A stretch of DNA of 64,000 nt. Source: Dipteris shenzhenensis. Taxonomy: Eukaryota > Polypodiophyta > Polypodiopsida > Gleicheniales. Position numbers and translations under genes: made by a program. Of this stretch, positions 21,126-31,269 are shown piece by piece. The notes beneath the pieces are model-generated. The model saw nothing but the letters and a program-made list of their open reading frames with translations. It was not told the DNA's origin and did not search any database. Within the stretch, counting starts at the first letter, position 1. Each line of letters opens with the position of its first letter. The stretch lies in NCBI GenBank assembly GCA_047967505.1, contig CM106538.1. One strand, given 5' to 3'.

Positions 21126-22919
21126 AATTCAACTCGAGAATAATTAATATTTTCACTTAAACATGGTTAGAATCTTCATAATTACAAGGATATTAAGCAA
21201 GCCTATAATTGAAGCAGAATCACAAATGGAAACTAAATTTGCATTAGAATCCAGCTCTCTACACCTTTGCTTACCACATATCGCTTGTGTGGTAGCTTTA
21301 TAGATATATGGCTTGATGAGGAACACAATAGATGAGAATTTGGACACATGCCATTGAGGGATTAGATCTGGCATTTATAAGCAAATCATCTTTTAAACAA
21401 TTTCGAATCTCACTTAATCATCAATTCAATGGGTGCATCTCCTCAAGTATCAATAACATATGAAAGATCAAATTAGATGGTTTGAACATAATAAACAATT
21501 TGAATTTTTACCTTCAAATTTTGAGCTTGGGCCAAAACGTATGAGTTTAATAGGTATTAAGATGATAAGAAGCACATATATATGAGTTTGAATACATGTC
21601 ATTAATGCATTGGACATGGCGAGTGCCACACTCAATCTGTTTATGCTCCTCGGTTTCAAATTTCTCACCTTTAGATCCTCCATTTGAATCTTTTGAAGTC
21701 ATATCTTTAGAAAGAGCTTCTTGTATGGTTCAGGGGGAAATCATTGGATGCCGAAGTTCATGAAAACAAGAAAAGGTTCATTTGAGATAAAGAAGATAAG
21801 ACTGTGGTACAAGAAGATCTTTCAAATGATATGCCTTCAAAAGATCCAAATGCAATTTTCTATGATGGCAAAGAATGTAGCTAACTTCTTGATAGAGCAT
21901 TTGATAATGCAACATGGCGAGTAGCCATCCCAGACATATACTATCAAATCTAGGAAGCAGCTTCAAGTCAGAGATAATTGCATTGTTTTCTATTAATTAA
22001 AGCCACACCTTGCCAATGCCCTCATCTATATCACAAAGGTCTCACAAAATGCCTAAATAGATTCGAATGCTTACAATGTATATAGATCCTCAACATTGAC
22101 AATGGGATGTGTCAATATCATATGTTCTACCTGCATAAAAAACAATCTTGTAAGGTTCAACGTGAATTAGCCCTTTCGACACCTTTTCTTGCAAAAACCA
22201 ACTTGATTGAAACCAACAAAATAAAAAATAGGGATGCAAGCCATTGGGCCCATTATTAGGAGGATACTTTAGGAATTTGGAGGTGAAATGCAGTTGCTCA
22301 TCACAGGTCATGAATTTATCCAATATGAGAAAGGACATCTCCTTATGGTCAACTATCTTATAAGACAAAAGGGTTTGGCATAAGAGTTTTTGTCCAAATG
22401 GGTAGGACTATATCAAGTGATAGAGCAGATTGGACTCTAGCTAAAAGCACAAAGATGCGTGCTCATATGTCAAGGATCAAACCTTTTTCACTCTCTTTTC
22501 TTTACAGAAGGGGAGTAGAAACGTGGCATCTAATAGCCACTTGGATAGTCAATTGTCTAGCACAACACTCCACGTAGATTGCCCACACATCATGCTCATT
22601 GGGATGAGGAATTATGTGGTGCCTATTTTCCTCATCTTTGGATCGGACGGGAATAGCTCAAGGGATGGTTCCCAATTGTATGTACAAAATCGGTACTTAG
22701 CCTTTATGGGCATTCATGGGCATTCTGGGGAGCCGTCAAGAGCTGCATCCCAACCCTTGGAGTAGTGCAACTTTTTCCTTCCATGCAAAACATCTTGACC
22801 GGCTCTATTACCACTACTCGGTTTGACCGGGTAAATAAAGACTGCAGGTCATATCCGTGAACATCAGCCCTTGAATCAAATGCTGCAATTAAATAACTCG
22901 CGAATGGCAGCCCTTAAAT
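21126..22919. other. Non-coding or fully degraded DNA
   Basis: No family is recognised. Short plus-strand stretches between 21720 and 22780 read without many stops (for example 21721-21924 and 22523-22765), which might be the remains of a transposon frame, but I can name no motif. The part just before 22920 may already belong to the upstream region of the PPR gene. Confidence 0.4.
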
Positions 22920-23379
22920 CATTTTTTTTCTAATGGCGCAGATCGATATATGTCGGCCACCCAATCGTCGCGAGACAACGGGGACCACTCCATGCACAGG
23001 TGTTCCGATGCTGCACCCACCAATCCTCACATGACACATAGCCGGCCCCCCCCCCATCTGTCGACAGCCGGAAATGCAGCTCCGATCGCAGATCCGCAGG
23101 CTCGATCGTACCCGCGCCCCATTTTCATCCCGGGAATCTAGTCGATTCCCCATAGCTTCATGGGCATTTTGGCTGATGACGGCCAGCGTCATGTCTGCAA
23201 ATGCTGGATGTGGGAGCTTCACAACCAAGGAGCCATCGACGAGACGAGATGTGTCTCCCACCATCTTTCTGGTTGGTACAGTCAATCTTTCTTCCTCCTG
23301 TTTGTGTTCTTGAAACAATTAATCTTCCTAGTTTGAGCAACGTATGGCTTCTAGTTCTTCTTAAGCATTGGCATCGGGC
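22920..23379 (+). promoter_or_regulatory. Upstream region of the PPR gene, with a 6-codon upstream ORF
   Basis: The DNA is more GC-rich here than further left. At 23344 an ATG opens a six-codon frame ending TAA at 23362-23364, just before the PPR frame. In-frame with the PPR protein this TAA closes everything upstream, so the CDS cannot start earlier. A 30-bp direct repeat ('catcgggcatgcctcttgc' twice, about 23373 and 23409) spans the start region and duplicates the first codons. No clear TATA box is recognised. Confidence 0.45.
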
Positions 23380-26181
23380 ATGCCTCTTGCAATTGCAATT
23401 GAGCCATCGGGCATGCCTCTTGCGATTGAGCCGCTATACTTGGACTGGAGGCAGCTAGACAGAGTAGTCTGTTCCACGCCTCTAAGCTCGAATGTCTCTT
23501 GGAGACCGGGCCCTGAGGCTAGGGACGCAAAAATAGTATTTGGTGTTGACGAGGGCAAGTTCCTGGGATGGTCGGCAGTTCCCAATTCGACCACCGAGCT
23601 AAGCAGTCGCCGGACACCTAAGTGGGTAAGCGAGCTAGGAACCAGTAAGACCAGTAGTGCACAGACATTACATTGTGGCCTTCTCAAAAATGAAGACTAC
23701 TGTCTTGAAAGCTTGAATGAGGAAATCCTCGGTGAGCTGGGTCCAAAGACGTGTGTGGCTACCTATGCCTCTCTTTTAAGGCGTTGCACCAATGCCAAGG
23801 CCCTGTCCGAGGGTAAATGCGTGCATGAACACATAAGGAAGCGTGGATATGCGGGCAACAGATTTCTGAGTAACCTTCTCGTCCAAATGTACAGCAAGTG
23901 TGGGAGCTTGGAGTACGCACGTGCTGTGTTTGACAAAATGGACGATCGGAATTTGTACTCTTGGACTATTATGATGGCTGCGTGTGCCCAGAACGGCAGC
24001 CTGGATGATGCGAGGACAGTGTTTGCAGAGATGCCAGAGCGGAATGTGGTCTCCTGGAATGCCATAATCGGAGCGTGCGCCCAGAATGGGCATGGGAAGG
24101 AGGCCCTGCAATTGTTTAGTCAAATGCAGGCAGAAGGCTTCAATTCAGAGAAGATCACCTTACTGGGTGTTGTGGATGCGTGTACCACTGTGGCAGCCAT
24201 AGAAGAGGGGCGAGTGATCCACGCCATCGTTGTGGGCAATGGATGTGATTCAGATATTGTTGTGGGCACAGCTCTTGTTAATATGTATGGTAAGTGCAGG
24301 AGCCTAGATGATGCAAGGGAAGTGTTTACACAGATGCCAGAGAGGAATGTGATTTCCTGGACTGCCATGATCACTGTATGTGCCGAGAATGGGCATGGCA
24401 AGGAGGCCCTGCAATTGTTTAATCAAATGCTGGTGGCAGGCTTTGAGCCAGACAAGGTTGCATTTCTCTGTGTTGTGGATGCTTGTGCGAGTGTGAAAGC
24501 CCTAGAAGAAGGTCGAGCGATCCATGCTACTGTTGCTGGCAACGGATGGGAGTTGGATGTTGCTGTGGGGACAGCCCTTGTTTGTATGTATGGCAAGTGT
24601 ACAAGCTTAGATGATGCGAGGGCTGTGTTTGCCAAGATGCCACAACGGAATGTGGTCTCCTGGAATGCCATAATCACAGCTTGTGCTGCGAATGGACTTA
24701 GCAAGGAGCTACTGCAGCTGTTTGCTCAGATGAAGACCGAAGGCTGCGAACCAGACATGGTCACCTCCGTTTGTGTTGTCGATGTCTGTGCCAGTGTGGC
24801 AGCCCTAGAAGAGGGGCGAGTGCTCCATGCTACTGTTGCCGAGAAAGGATGGGAGTCGGATGTTGTCGTGGGAACAGCTCTTGTTAATATGTATGGCAAG
24901 GGTGGGAGCTTGGATGATGCGAGGGCAGTGTTTGGAGAGTTGCCACAGCGGGATGTGGTCTCCTGGAGTGCCATGATTAGTGCTTTTGCCCAGAATGGGC
25001 ATGGTAAGGAGGCTCTGCAACTGTTTCGTCAAATGTGGGAAGAAGGTTTGGGTGGAAATATGATCACCTTCATCTGTGTTGTTGATGCATGTGCCAGTGC
25101 GGCAGCCCTAGAAGAGGGTCGAGTGATCCATGCTACTGTTGCTGGAAATGGATGGGAGAAAGATGTGGTGGTAGGGACAGCCCTTGTCAATATGTATGGC
25201 AAGTGCGGTAGCCTAGATGATGCAAGGCCAGTGTTTGAAGAGATGCCACAGTGGGATGTGGTCTCCTGGAATGCCATCATCACTGCGTGCGCGCAGAATG
25301 GGCATGGCAAGGAGGCCTTGCAAATGTTTGGTCAAATGCTGGCTGAAGGTTTTGAGCCAGACAGCATCACTTTTATTTGTGTCCTCACCGCATGCAGTCA
25401 TACAGGTCTGGTTGCAGATGGGAGGCGATACTTTGCCTCTATGAAGAGTAACCATGGCATTACTCCATCAAGGGACCATTATTTGTGCATGATTGATCTT
25501 CTTGGGCGAAGAGGACTCTTGAAAGAGGTAGAGGACCTGATCATTGATATGCCATTTGAACATGTTGCTCCGGCATGGTTAAGCTTGCTGGCATCATGCA
25601 GAATTCAGAATGATGTAGAGCGTGCAGTGCGTGCTGCAAGTTTTGTTTTTGAGTTAGATCCAAGGAATCCTACACCCTATGTATTACTGGCAAACATCCA
25701 TGCTAATGCAGGTAGGTGGGATGATGTGATGAAGGTGAGAAAGGCAATGATTGATAATGGTGTGAAGAAAGTGCCAGGTCGCAGTTGTATTGAGGTGAAT
25801 AATGTGGTGCATGAATTTGTTGCTGCAGACACATCGCATCCTCAACAGGAGGATATACATAATGAGTTGCGGAGGTTGAGTAGCTGCATGAAGGGGGCAG
25901 GATACGTGTCTGATACACATGCAGTGCTTCATGAAATGGATGAGGAAGAGAGAGAATACACGCTTAGCTACCATAGTGAGAAGCTGGCGATTGCCTTTGG
26001 GCTTATTTCCACTCCCCCTGGAACACTTATTCGTATCACCAAGAACCTTCGGGTGTGCTCTGACTGTCATTCTGCTGCAAAATTCATCTCCAAGGTTGTT
26101 CAATGAAAAATAATTGTGAGGGATGCTAATCGTTTACATCATATTGAGCATGGTGTATGTTCATGTGATGATTATTGGTGA
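23380..26181 (+). CDS. PLS-class PPR protein with DYW domain, one in-frame TGA near the end
   Basis: PPR-DYW proteins bind single organellar transcripts and edit a chosen cytidine to uridine. The first in-frame ATG is 23380; TTG at 23368 is not a normal plant start. About 125 residues without a recognised domain come first. PPR repeats follow to about residue 700, in P-L-S triplets of about 101 residues with units such as 'VVSWNAIITACAQNGHGKEA' and 'VGTALVNMYGKCGSLDDAR'. E motifs ('DPRNPTPYVLLANIHANAGR') and the PG box ('KKVPGRSCIEVNNVVHEF') come next. The DYW domain has 'YHSEKLAIAFGL' (HxE) and 'CSDCHSAAKFIS' (CxxCH). At 26104-26106 a TGA stands where this family normally has arginine, one C-to-T step from CGA. 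The same frame then goes on for 24 residues ('KIIVRDANRLHHIEHG', 'CSCDDYW') to a second TGA at 26179. The gene is intronless, as usual. It is a fresh pseudogene, a shortened protein lacking the second zinc site, or a readthrough case. Confidence 0.9.
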
Positions 26182-26845
26182 GATAGTTGTTAGACATTTT
26201 TCCAAGATTTCTCTTACTTTGTGTGGATTCTTTTGTGCAGCCATGGGGCAAGAATGACTGCTTGCAAAAACCTTTTTACTCGTATTAGTTGCCAAAAAAC
26301 TATGCAGATTGTTTTTGAAGAGACTTAAAACTTATGCAACTTAGTTCAAGAATGTCATGCAGTTCAAGAGACACCGGGGGTCTTTAGAAACCCACTATAG
26401 CTGCTTATGCTCACTGATGATGACATAAGCATTGCTTTGCTTGCTAGATATGTGTACCTTTTGTTTTTGATAAATTATTGCTAGCTCATCTCTCTTCTCC
26501 ATTGTTTTCTTTTGTATTTTCAATGTAGAAATTTGTACAACAAAGATCTGAATTTGTACGATTGTGTATATTCTAGTCTTACAAAGGTATATGTATATAA
26601 AAATTCAAGCACTCAAGGACTACATTGTCACATTGAACAGTGATCTTTATTTTATCTTCCTAGCAATGGTGAGGATATTGTTATGACCTACTTATTTTGT
26701 AAAATGCCAGGTTTTGTTGGAGGTTAGAGAGGTCAACTCCCCACATCTGAGCCTCCACAGAGGAGAAGGGGGAGTTGTACTAGCAGCTTAGGATAGGAGC
26801 TGAGGGAAGCCACTTGGGCTGAGAAATAGGAAGCCATGGGGGCTG

Positions 26846-26848
<3 letters not shown>
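26182..26848. other. 3' flank of the PPR gene
   Basis: The DNA is AT-rich without a gene. It probably includes the 3' untranslated region. No certain polyadenylation signal can be picked out among several AATAAA-like words. Confidence 0.5.

Positions 26849-26879
<31 letters not shown>
26849..26879 (+). repeat. GA tract at 3' end of LINE copy A
   Basis: A pure GA run of about 31 bp lies exactly at the edge of the LINE 3' region. Confidence 0.9.
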
Positions 26880-26881
<2 letters not shown>

Positions 26882-28010
26882 TATTACCGTCTTTGGGAGG
26901 CCTTGTGGGCCTATGAGACAAAAGCACAATCCACGGGTAAGTCATACAATCCACTGTGGGCTGAGGTAAATGGCTCGCTATTGCCCTTGCTGACTGCTTT
27001 GCTACAAAAACTCAAAACTCAAAAACCAAAACTTGAAAACTAGTACTCAAAACTAGTACTCAAAAAAATATAGGCAGGTTCGATGGTGGCTCTTATGTGG
27101 GCTGCGAAGATGTGTCTTATTTGTGTGTGTCGGGTCGTCTCGCACTGAGTAGAGCTGGGATGGGCTGGACGTCCATCGTGCGTGCTCTGGTCAGCCTCTG
27201 CATCATGTGTGGTCTCTGTGTCCCTCCCTCCACCGCGTTGTGCTGTCTCTTCCCACTGATCCATGCTGTCCTTATGTCAGCTATCTTCTCCTCTACTCCC
27301 GTATGTCCTAGGGTTGGCTCAAAAGCATAAAAGTGTGTGACAAGTCGTTGCACACGGTCAGCCTTCCGTGGCATTTGTCACCTCCTACTGCCTGATGTGC
27401 TGCAATAAAGTCTCTTTGTGTTGCCGCATCTACATCAAATAGAAGCCAACGCAAACCTGGTCATGAAAAGGGCTCAGTCGGGAGAGTGGCCCAAAACCGT
27501 GTCCCTCTTGAAAGAGATAATGGTACCATCCTTGGATCTCATAGTATGCTGGGCAAGTGCATAGGAAGTGCTCCTCTTTCTCTACCTCTAGCAATGTGCA
27601 TAGCTTCCATATCCTCTACTCCCTAGGCGTGCCTTTGGCTCTCCTTGCCTCGATCTTCAATTGGTGGGATGAGAGGCATATCTGTCCGATGGCAATCCTC
27701 AGTGCGTGTGAGACCCATCTGTCGTCCAGTTACCGAGGTCTAATAATCACCCCATCCTCTTATACTGTCAAGAAATGGTTGTGGTAGAACTGGATCTTGG
27801 TGGGGACTCCTGGTCCCTCCCCCCATGTGTAGATCCAACCGCATGATACGGTTGATCTCATCTCGTGAGATCTGGAGGGATGGGGCGTCCAAGCTATATT
27901 GAAAGGGGGGAAGGCGGTCCATTTGAATACCTTAACTAGTAGAGCAACTGGATATGTGTGCATACCAAGCCGTGCGATGGCTAGTTGTCTAGATGACTCT
28001 AGTGCCATTG
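26849..28010 (-). mobile_element. LINE 3' end, copy A (5'-truncated)
   Basis: Read on the minus strand from 28008 to 26880, this is the C-terminal end of a non-LTR retrotransposon polyprotein plus its 3' region. The frame begins 'LAIARLGMHTYPVALLVKVF'. Then, over 27420-27720, come 'ALRIAIGQICLSSHQLKIEA', 'RRAKGTPRE', 'IWKLCTLLEVEKEEHFLCTC' and 'PAYYEIQGWYHYLFQE'. The C...C...H...C pattern with 'EEHFL..CP' is the zinc-binding tail typical of LINE reverse transcriptases. The element is 5'-truncated and broken by stops. Its 3' end abuts a (TC)n tract at 26849-26879. Confidence 0.7.

Positions 28011-28012
<2 letters not shown>

Positions 28013-28054
<42 letters not shown>
28013..28054 (+). repeat. 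GA tract at 3' end of LINE copy B
   Basis: A pure GA run of about 42 bp sits between LINE copies A and B. Confidence 0.9.
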
Positions 28055-28057
<3 letters not shown>

Positions 28058-28490
28058 ATGTTTTCGGGAGGCCTTATGGTGCCTATGGGAAAAAGTACAT
28101 CAAAAGAGAAAGAAACTCATACAAGCCTCTGTGGGCTGAAGCAAAGGGTGTGCTAGGGTCCTTGCTGAGTGCTATACTAAGCTAAAGAGCTCAAAAGCTC
28201 GAACTTGAAAATCAGAAACTCATAAGCTGAGAAATTGTGAGCTGAGACTGAGAACCCGAAGCCTGGTGCCATGGTGTCTCTCCCTTGGGCTGCAAAGATA
28301 TCCCGGATCTGCGTCTTTCGAGCTATCTCACGCTGTGGCGGCGGACGTGATCTCCTTGATATCTGCATCCGATGGGCTGTGTCAAGAGTGACACCTCATC
28401 TCTGGCAGTCTCCTCTAAGAAGAGCTGAGATAGACCGAGTCTGCTCTAGTCACTCGCCGTGTTCGTGTATGGCCTCTGCATGAAACCCAA
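28013..28490 (-). mobile_element. LINE 3' end, copy B (shorter)
   Basis: The minus-strand sequence from about 28400 to 28055 matches the 3' region of copy A. Shared segments include 'gggaggcctt' next to the GA tract, 'tgtgggctga', 'gctcaaa..ctcgaacttgaaaa', and in translation 'TQIRDIFAAQ' against 'TQIRHIFAAH'. It lacks the zinc-binding part and so was truncated earlier. It also ends in a (TC)n tract (28013-28054), and copy A begins immediately beyond that tract. Confidence 0.65.
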
Positions 28491-28689
28491 ACCGGATGAA
28501 ATCGCAAGTCAATTTGGCACCGTGGGATAGTTCACAATCAATGCGGGACTCTTTTGAAGCAAATCGCGGTACCCAGGGCAAGATGCCTGGTGCTGGAAAT
28601 TCCGTACATTCCTTGGGAAACGTGCTGAAATTGTAGAAATCAAATCGCCAACAAGATAGAGTGCTGGGGTAGAAGGGGTAAGGAGCAAA

Positions 28690-29293
28690 ACACATCACTA
28701 GGGCCCAGAAAAGGGCTGGACCCCCCTAAAGGTCTTTATTGCAATAGAATAATCTTTGTACAACTGGCTCTTGAAAGAGCATAGAACTGAGTACAATTCT
28801 GAATACATTTGGGAGGCCTGGGGCCTTTTTTTTATAGACTTGGCCTAGCAAAAAGCTAGGGCCTGCTTTCTAAAAGCCAAGCTTTCAAGCGTTTCTTCCT
28901 AAATTGGAGGCTTTAGGCGTCTTTTTAGTCTTGTGGGCCCTCTTTTAAAAAGGTGCCTCGCTTATCCTTGCTTGAGAGCCTTGTGGGACCTGTTTTTTTT
29001 GTGCTTTTCTCCACAATCTTGGGTCCTTTTTGCATTCTCTTGGGTCCTACACATTGCACAAACAAATTCCAACACTTTAAACCAATAGAGGTTAGTGAAA
29101 TGCATACATTCCTAGTTCTTGGACTATTTCTAGTCCCTTGTGGGCATCCCCACAGTTCTCTTTTTACCAATGCAAGGCAAAAGTAAAAATAATAAAACTT
29201 ATTCCTGACTCACCAACTTCACTATTCTTTGACCGAAGTCAATTCTAATAAAGATTACTCTTTATTTTGTAGGAGAAGTCCCAAATGGTGACA
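28690..29293 (-). repeat. LTR of the chromovirus-like relic
   Basis: On the minus strand a polypurine tract (CCGAGGGGA) at 29294-29302 is followed at 29293 by TGTCACCATTTGGG, a good LTR start. The LTR holds 'caataaagacc' near 28735, a likely polyadenylation signal. The far end is not fixed; 28690 is an estimate, and the sequence to 28490 may be LTR or leader. Confidence 0.55.
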
Positions 29294-29309
29294 TCCCCTC
29301 GGCTGCTAA

Positions 29310-29600
29310 ACAGTTGTCCTCAATTGAAAAGCTTCTTGATACAATTGTAGAACTTGAGGATACTTTGAGAAGAATTCCTCATCTACTTTCTTGGCATCAA
29401 GTGCTTGACAAGGTATCTACAGATAACCTTGCCTTTGGGTCCTTTCTTCTCTGTATGATTTACAATTTGTTCTGGTTGGAGGGTCTCCTCCATCTCTTCC
29501 ACCTCAGGTGGCTCTTCTTGAACTGGTTCTGTGGGTTCTGGTCCTTGATACTTCTTTAGAAGACTCACTTGAAAAGCACCAAGTCTCAGGTACTTGTCTG
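29310..29600 (-). pseudogene. Chromodomain-like tail of gypsy integrase (broken)
   Basis: The minus-strand frame at 29383-29568 gives 'FQVSLLKKYQGPEP', an acidic linker with 'EEPPEVEEMEE', and then 'PEQIVNHTEKKGPKGK' and 'ICRYLVKHLMP'. This has the spacing of the chromovirus linker and chromodomain ('xxILxxRxxx...xxYLVKW'). Chromodomains steer insertion to marked chromatin. The end of the domain lies past a stop. Confidence 0.6.
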
Positions 29601-29619
29601 CTGCCTTCTTTTGCTTTTG

Positions 29620-30439
29620 TTAAGATCTTTCAATTGCTGTCCGAACTTGAGAGAAAGATGTATCTAAGTCTTGGACATACTGGTCAGCTGCAAATATCTC
29701 ATCCTTTGTTCTAAGGATAGGTGGTAGAATCACCTTTCCATAAATAGCTTCGAATGGGGATTTTCCTGTGGAGCTTTGAACAGTGTTATTGTATGCAAAT
29801 TCCACAAGAGGAAGATACTTTTCCCATGTGACCTTTTGCTCGGATGCATAACACTTGAGAAGATCCAATACCATGGAATTGGCATTCTCACCTTGTATGT
29901 CTGACTGAGGATGAAAAGTCCAGCTTCGTCCCCATATTATCAAATAATGCTCTCCAAAATAAACTAGTCATCCCGGGGTCTCGATCACTAACAATCAACT
30001 TCGGCATCCCATGGTACTTAAAGATCTGTGCCAAAAACAATCTAGCCATGTGGTCTGCCTTCATAGTTTTTCTTACTGGAATGAAATGGGCCTGCTTGCT
30101 GAACTTGTCAATGATGGTCCATATCCCATCATTCCCATATTTGGATCTAGGAAGATCAAAGATGAAAGCCATGGCGATCCTTTCCCATGGTCCTTGCGGT
30201 ATGGGCAGCGGCATGAGAAGTCCTGGGGTCTTTTGCCTATCATACTTTACCTTTTGGCACATAAGACATTCAGTTACAAACTTGTTAATGTCTTTCGGCA
30301 TCCCTAGCCAAAAGAAATCCCTCTCAATGGCCTGTGTAGTACATAGAATACCTCGATGCCCTGCATAAGGAGGAACATGACATTCTTCCAAGACTTTGGC
30401 TCGCATGTCTTGGGTCACACAAAGATGATCATTTTTCAT
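29620..30439 (-). pseudogene. gypsy integrase, zinc and catalytic domains (frameshifted)
   Basis: The minus-strand frame 29888-30439 has the HHCC zinc region ('GHRGILCTTQAIERDFFWLG', 'CLMCQKVKYDRQK') and the core with 'GIWTIIDKFSKQAHFIPV' (first Asp) and 'PKLIVSDRDPGMTSLFW' (second Asp). A shift near 29915 moves the frame to 29620-29943, with 'HPQSDIQGENANSMV' (Glu), 'VEFAYNNTVQSSTGKSPFEA' and 'IYGK'. All three catalytic residues are kept. The pattern is chromovirus-like rather than the type at 18783-19947, so two gypsy lineages are present in the window. Confidence 0.85.
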
Positions 30440-30610
30440 GAGAAATCTGTCTTTCAGTGTATACTAGCTGAATGATACTCCCTATTGAATATTTCTCATG
30501 GTCTCTTCGAAATCTAGATCCTGTAAATAAAGCTCTTTCATAAGTCGTGGTGATATGCTATGCTGACATTATTCACTTTAGGCCCTGTAGATAAAGCATC
30601 CGCAACTCTG

Positions 30611-31269
30611 TTCCAAGCTTGTGCAAGGTTGGATGACCTGCCGTTGGCTCGGGAGAGCACTGGGGCACTGGTTGTGATACTGTCTTCTTGGGGGTGCAGT
30701 GGCAAGCCTTGGGCTCAGTAATGGCTTTGATTTATGTGGATGCATTGCTTGGCATGATGTCGGGTTGTTGTACTTGTGAAATGCTTGGCTACTGAAAGAA
30801 ACCAAGAGAATATCATTGGGAGTTGGTCACTTGCACAGCCACGGGTTGGCATTGTACTGGGTTGCACCTGCAGGTGAGTTCAAGAAGGGAGTCCCTTGTA
30901 TTTGAACTAGTCAGTGAGAATAAATAAATACCACAAGGAGCGCCAAGTGTTGAGGTCAAGAGGTGTCACTGTGTATGCTATTGAGTAGGGGCATTCTAGC
31001 CTCCCTTGTTTTGTTTGGTTCAGTGATGCTATGTTGTGGAATTATATGCTCTAAGTATTGTGTTTGGGCAATGGCAATGGAACATGGTGGCTGTATTTTG
31101 GTATTGTGAGATAATAGAGTAAGATATATTGCCCTTTGTTAGTCAAAGGCCGGTTGCAGTGGTTCCGTTGCTGGGACCCTCATCAAATCATCCAGAGGAG
31201 TCCCTGGGCAGGTTGGGCAGAGAAAGTATCTGCTGATTTTTCTTGGTACAGCCACCCATTGCCTTTAAT
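30611..31269. other. Non-coding stretch between two gypsy halves
   Basis: This could be the leader or 5' LTR of the plus-strand gypsy relic, but no TG...CA element, primer binding site or match to the LTR at 28690-29293 was found. No gene is seen. Confidence 0.5.

Larger units (their letters stand above)
28690..30610 (-). mobile_element. Ty3/gypsy chromovirus-like relic: integrase, chromodomain, LTR
   Basis: On the minus strand the order is end of RNase H ('NRVADALS' at about 30590-30610), spacer, integrase, a chromodomain-like tail, polypurine tract, LTR. Everything upstream of the RNase H end is missing. The missing 5' half corresponds closely to what the neighbouring plus-strand relic (31270-34397) still has. 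Confidence 0.8.

Noticed and set aside
22914-23318. 134-codon minus-strand ORF upstream of the PPR gene
   Set aside because: No recognisable similarity. It overlaps the likely promoter of the PPR gene and lies in GC-richer DNA where chance ORFs are longer.
23368-23379. Extending the PPR protein to 23368
   Set aside because: The codon there is TTG, an in-frame TAA lies just before it at 23362, and the first ATG is 23380.
25684-26103. 139-codon antisense ORF within the PPR gene
   Set aside because: It is a shadow of the PPR coding frame; similar antisense frames recur with every PPR repeat.
27097-27374. Overlapping ORFs on both strands near 27100-27370
   Set aside because: They are explained by the 3' region of LINE copy A; no separate gene is needed.
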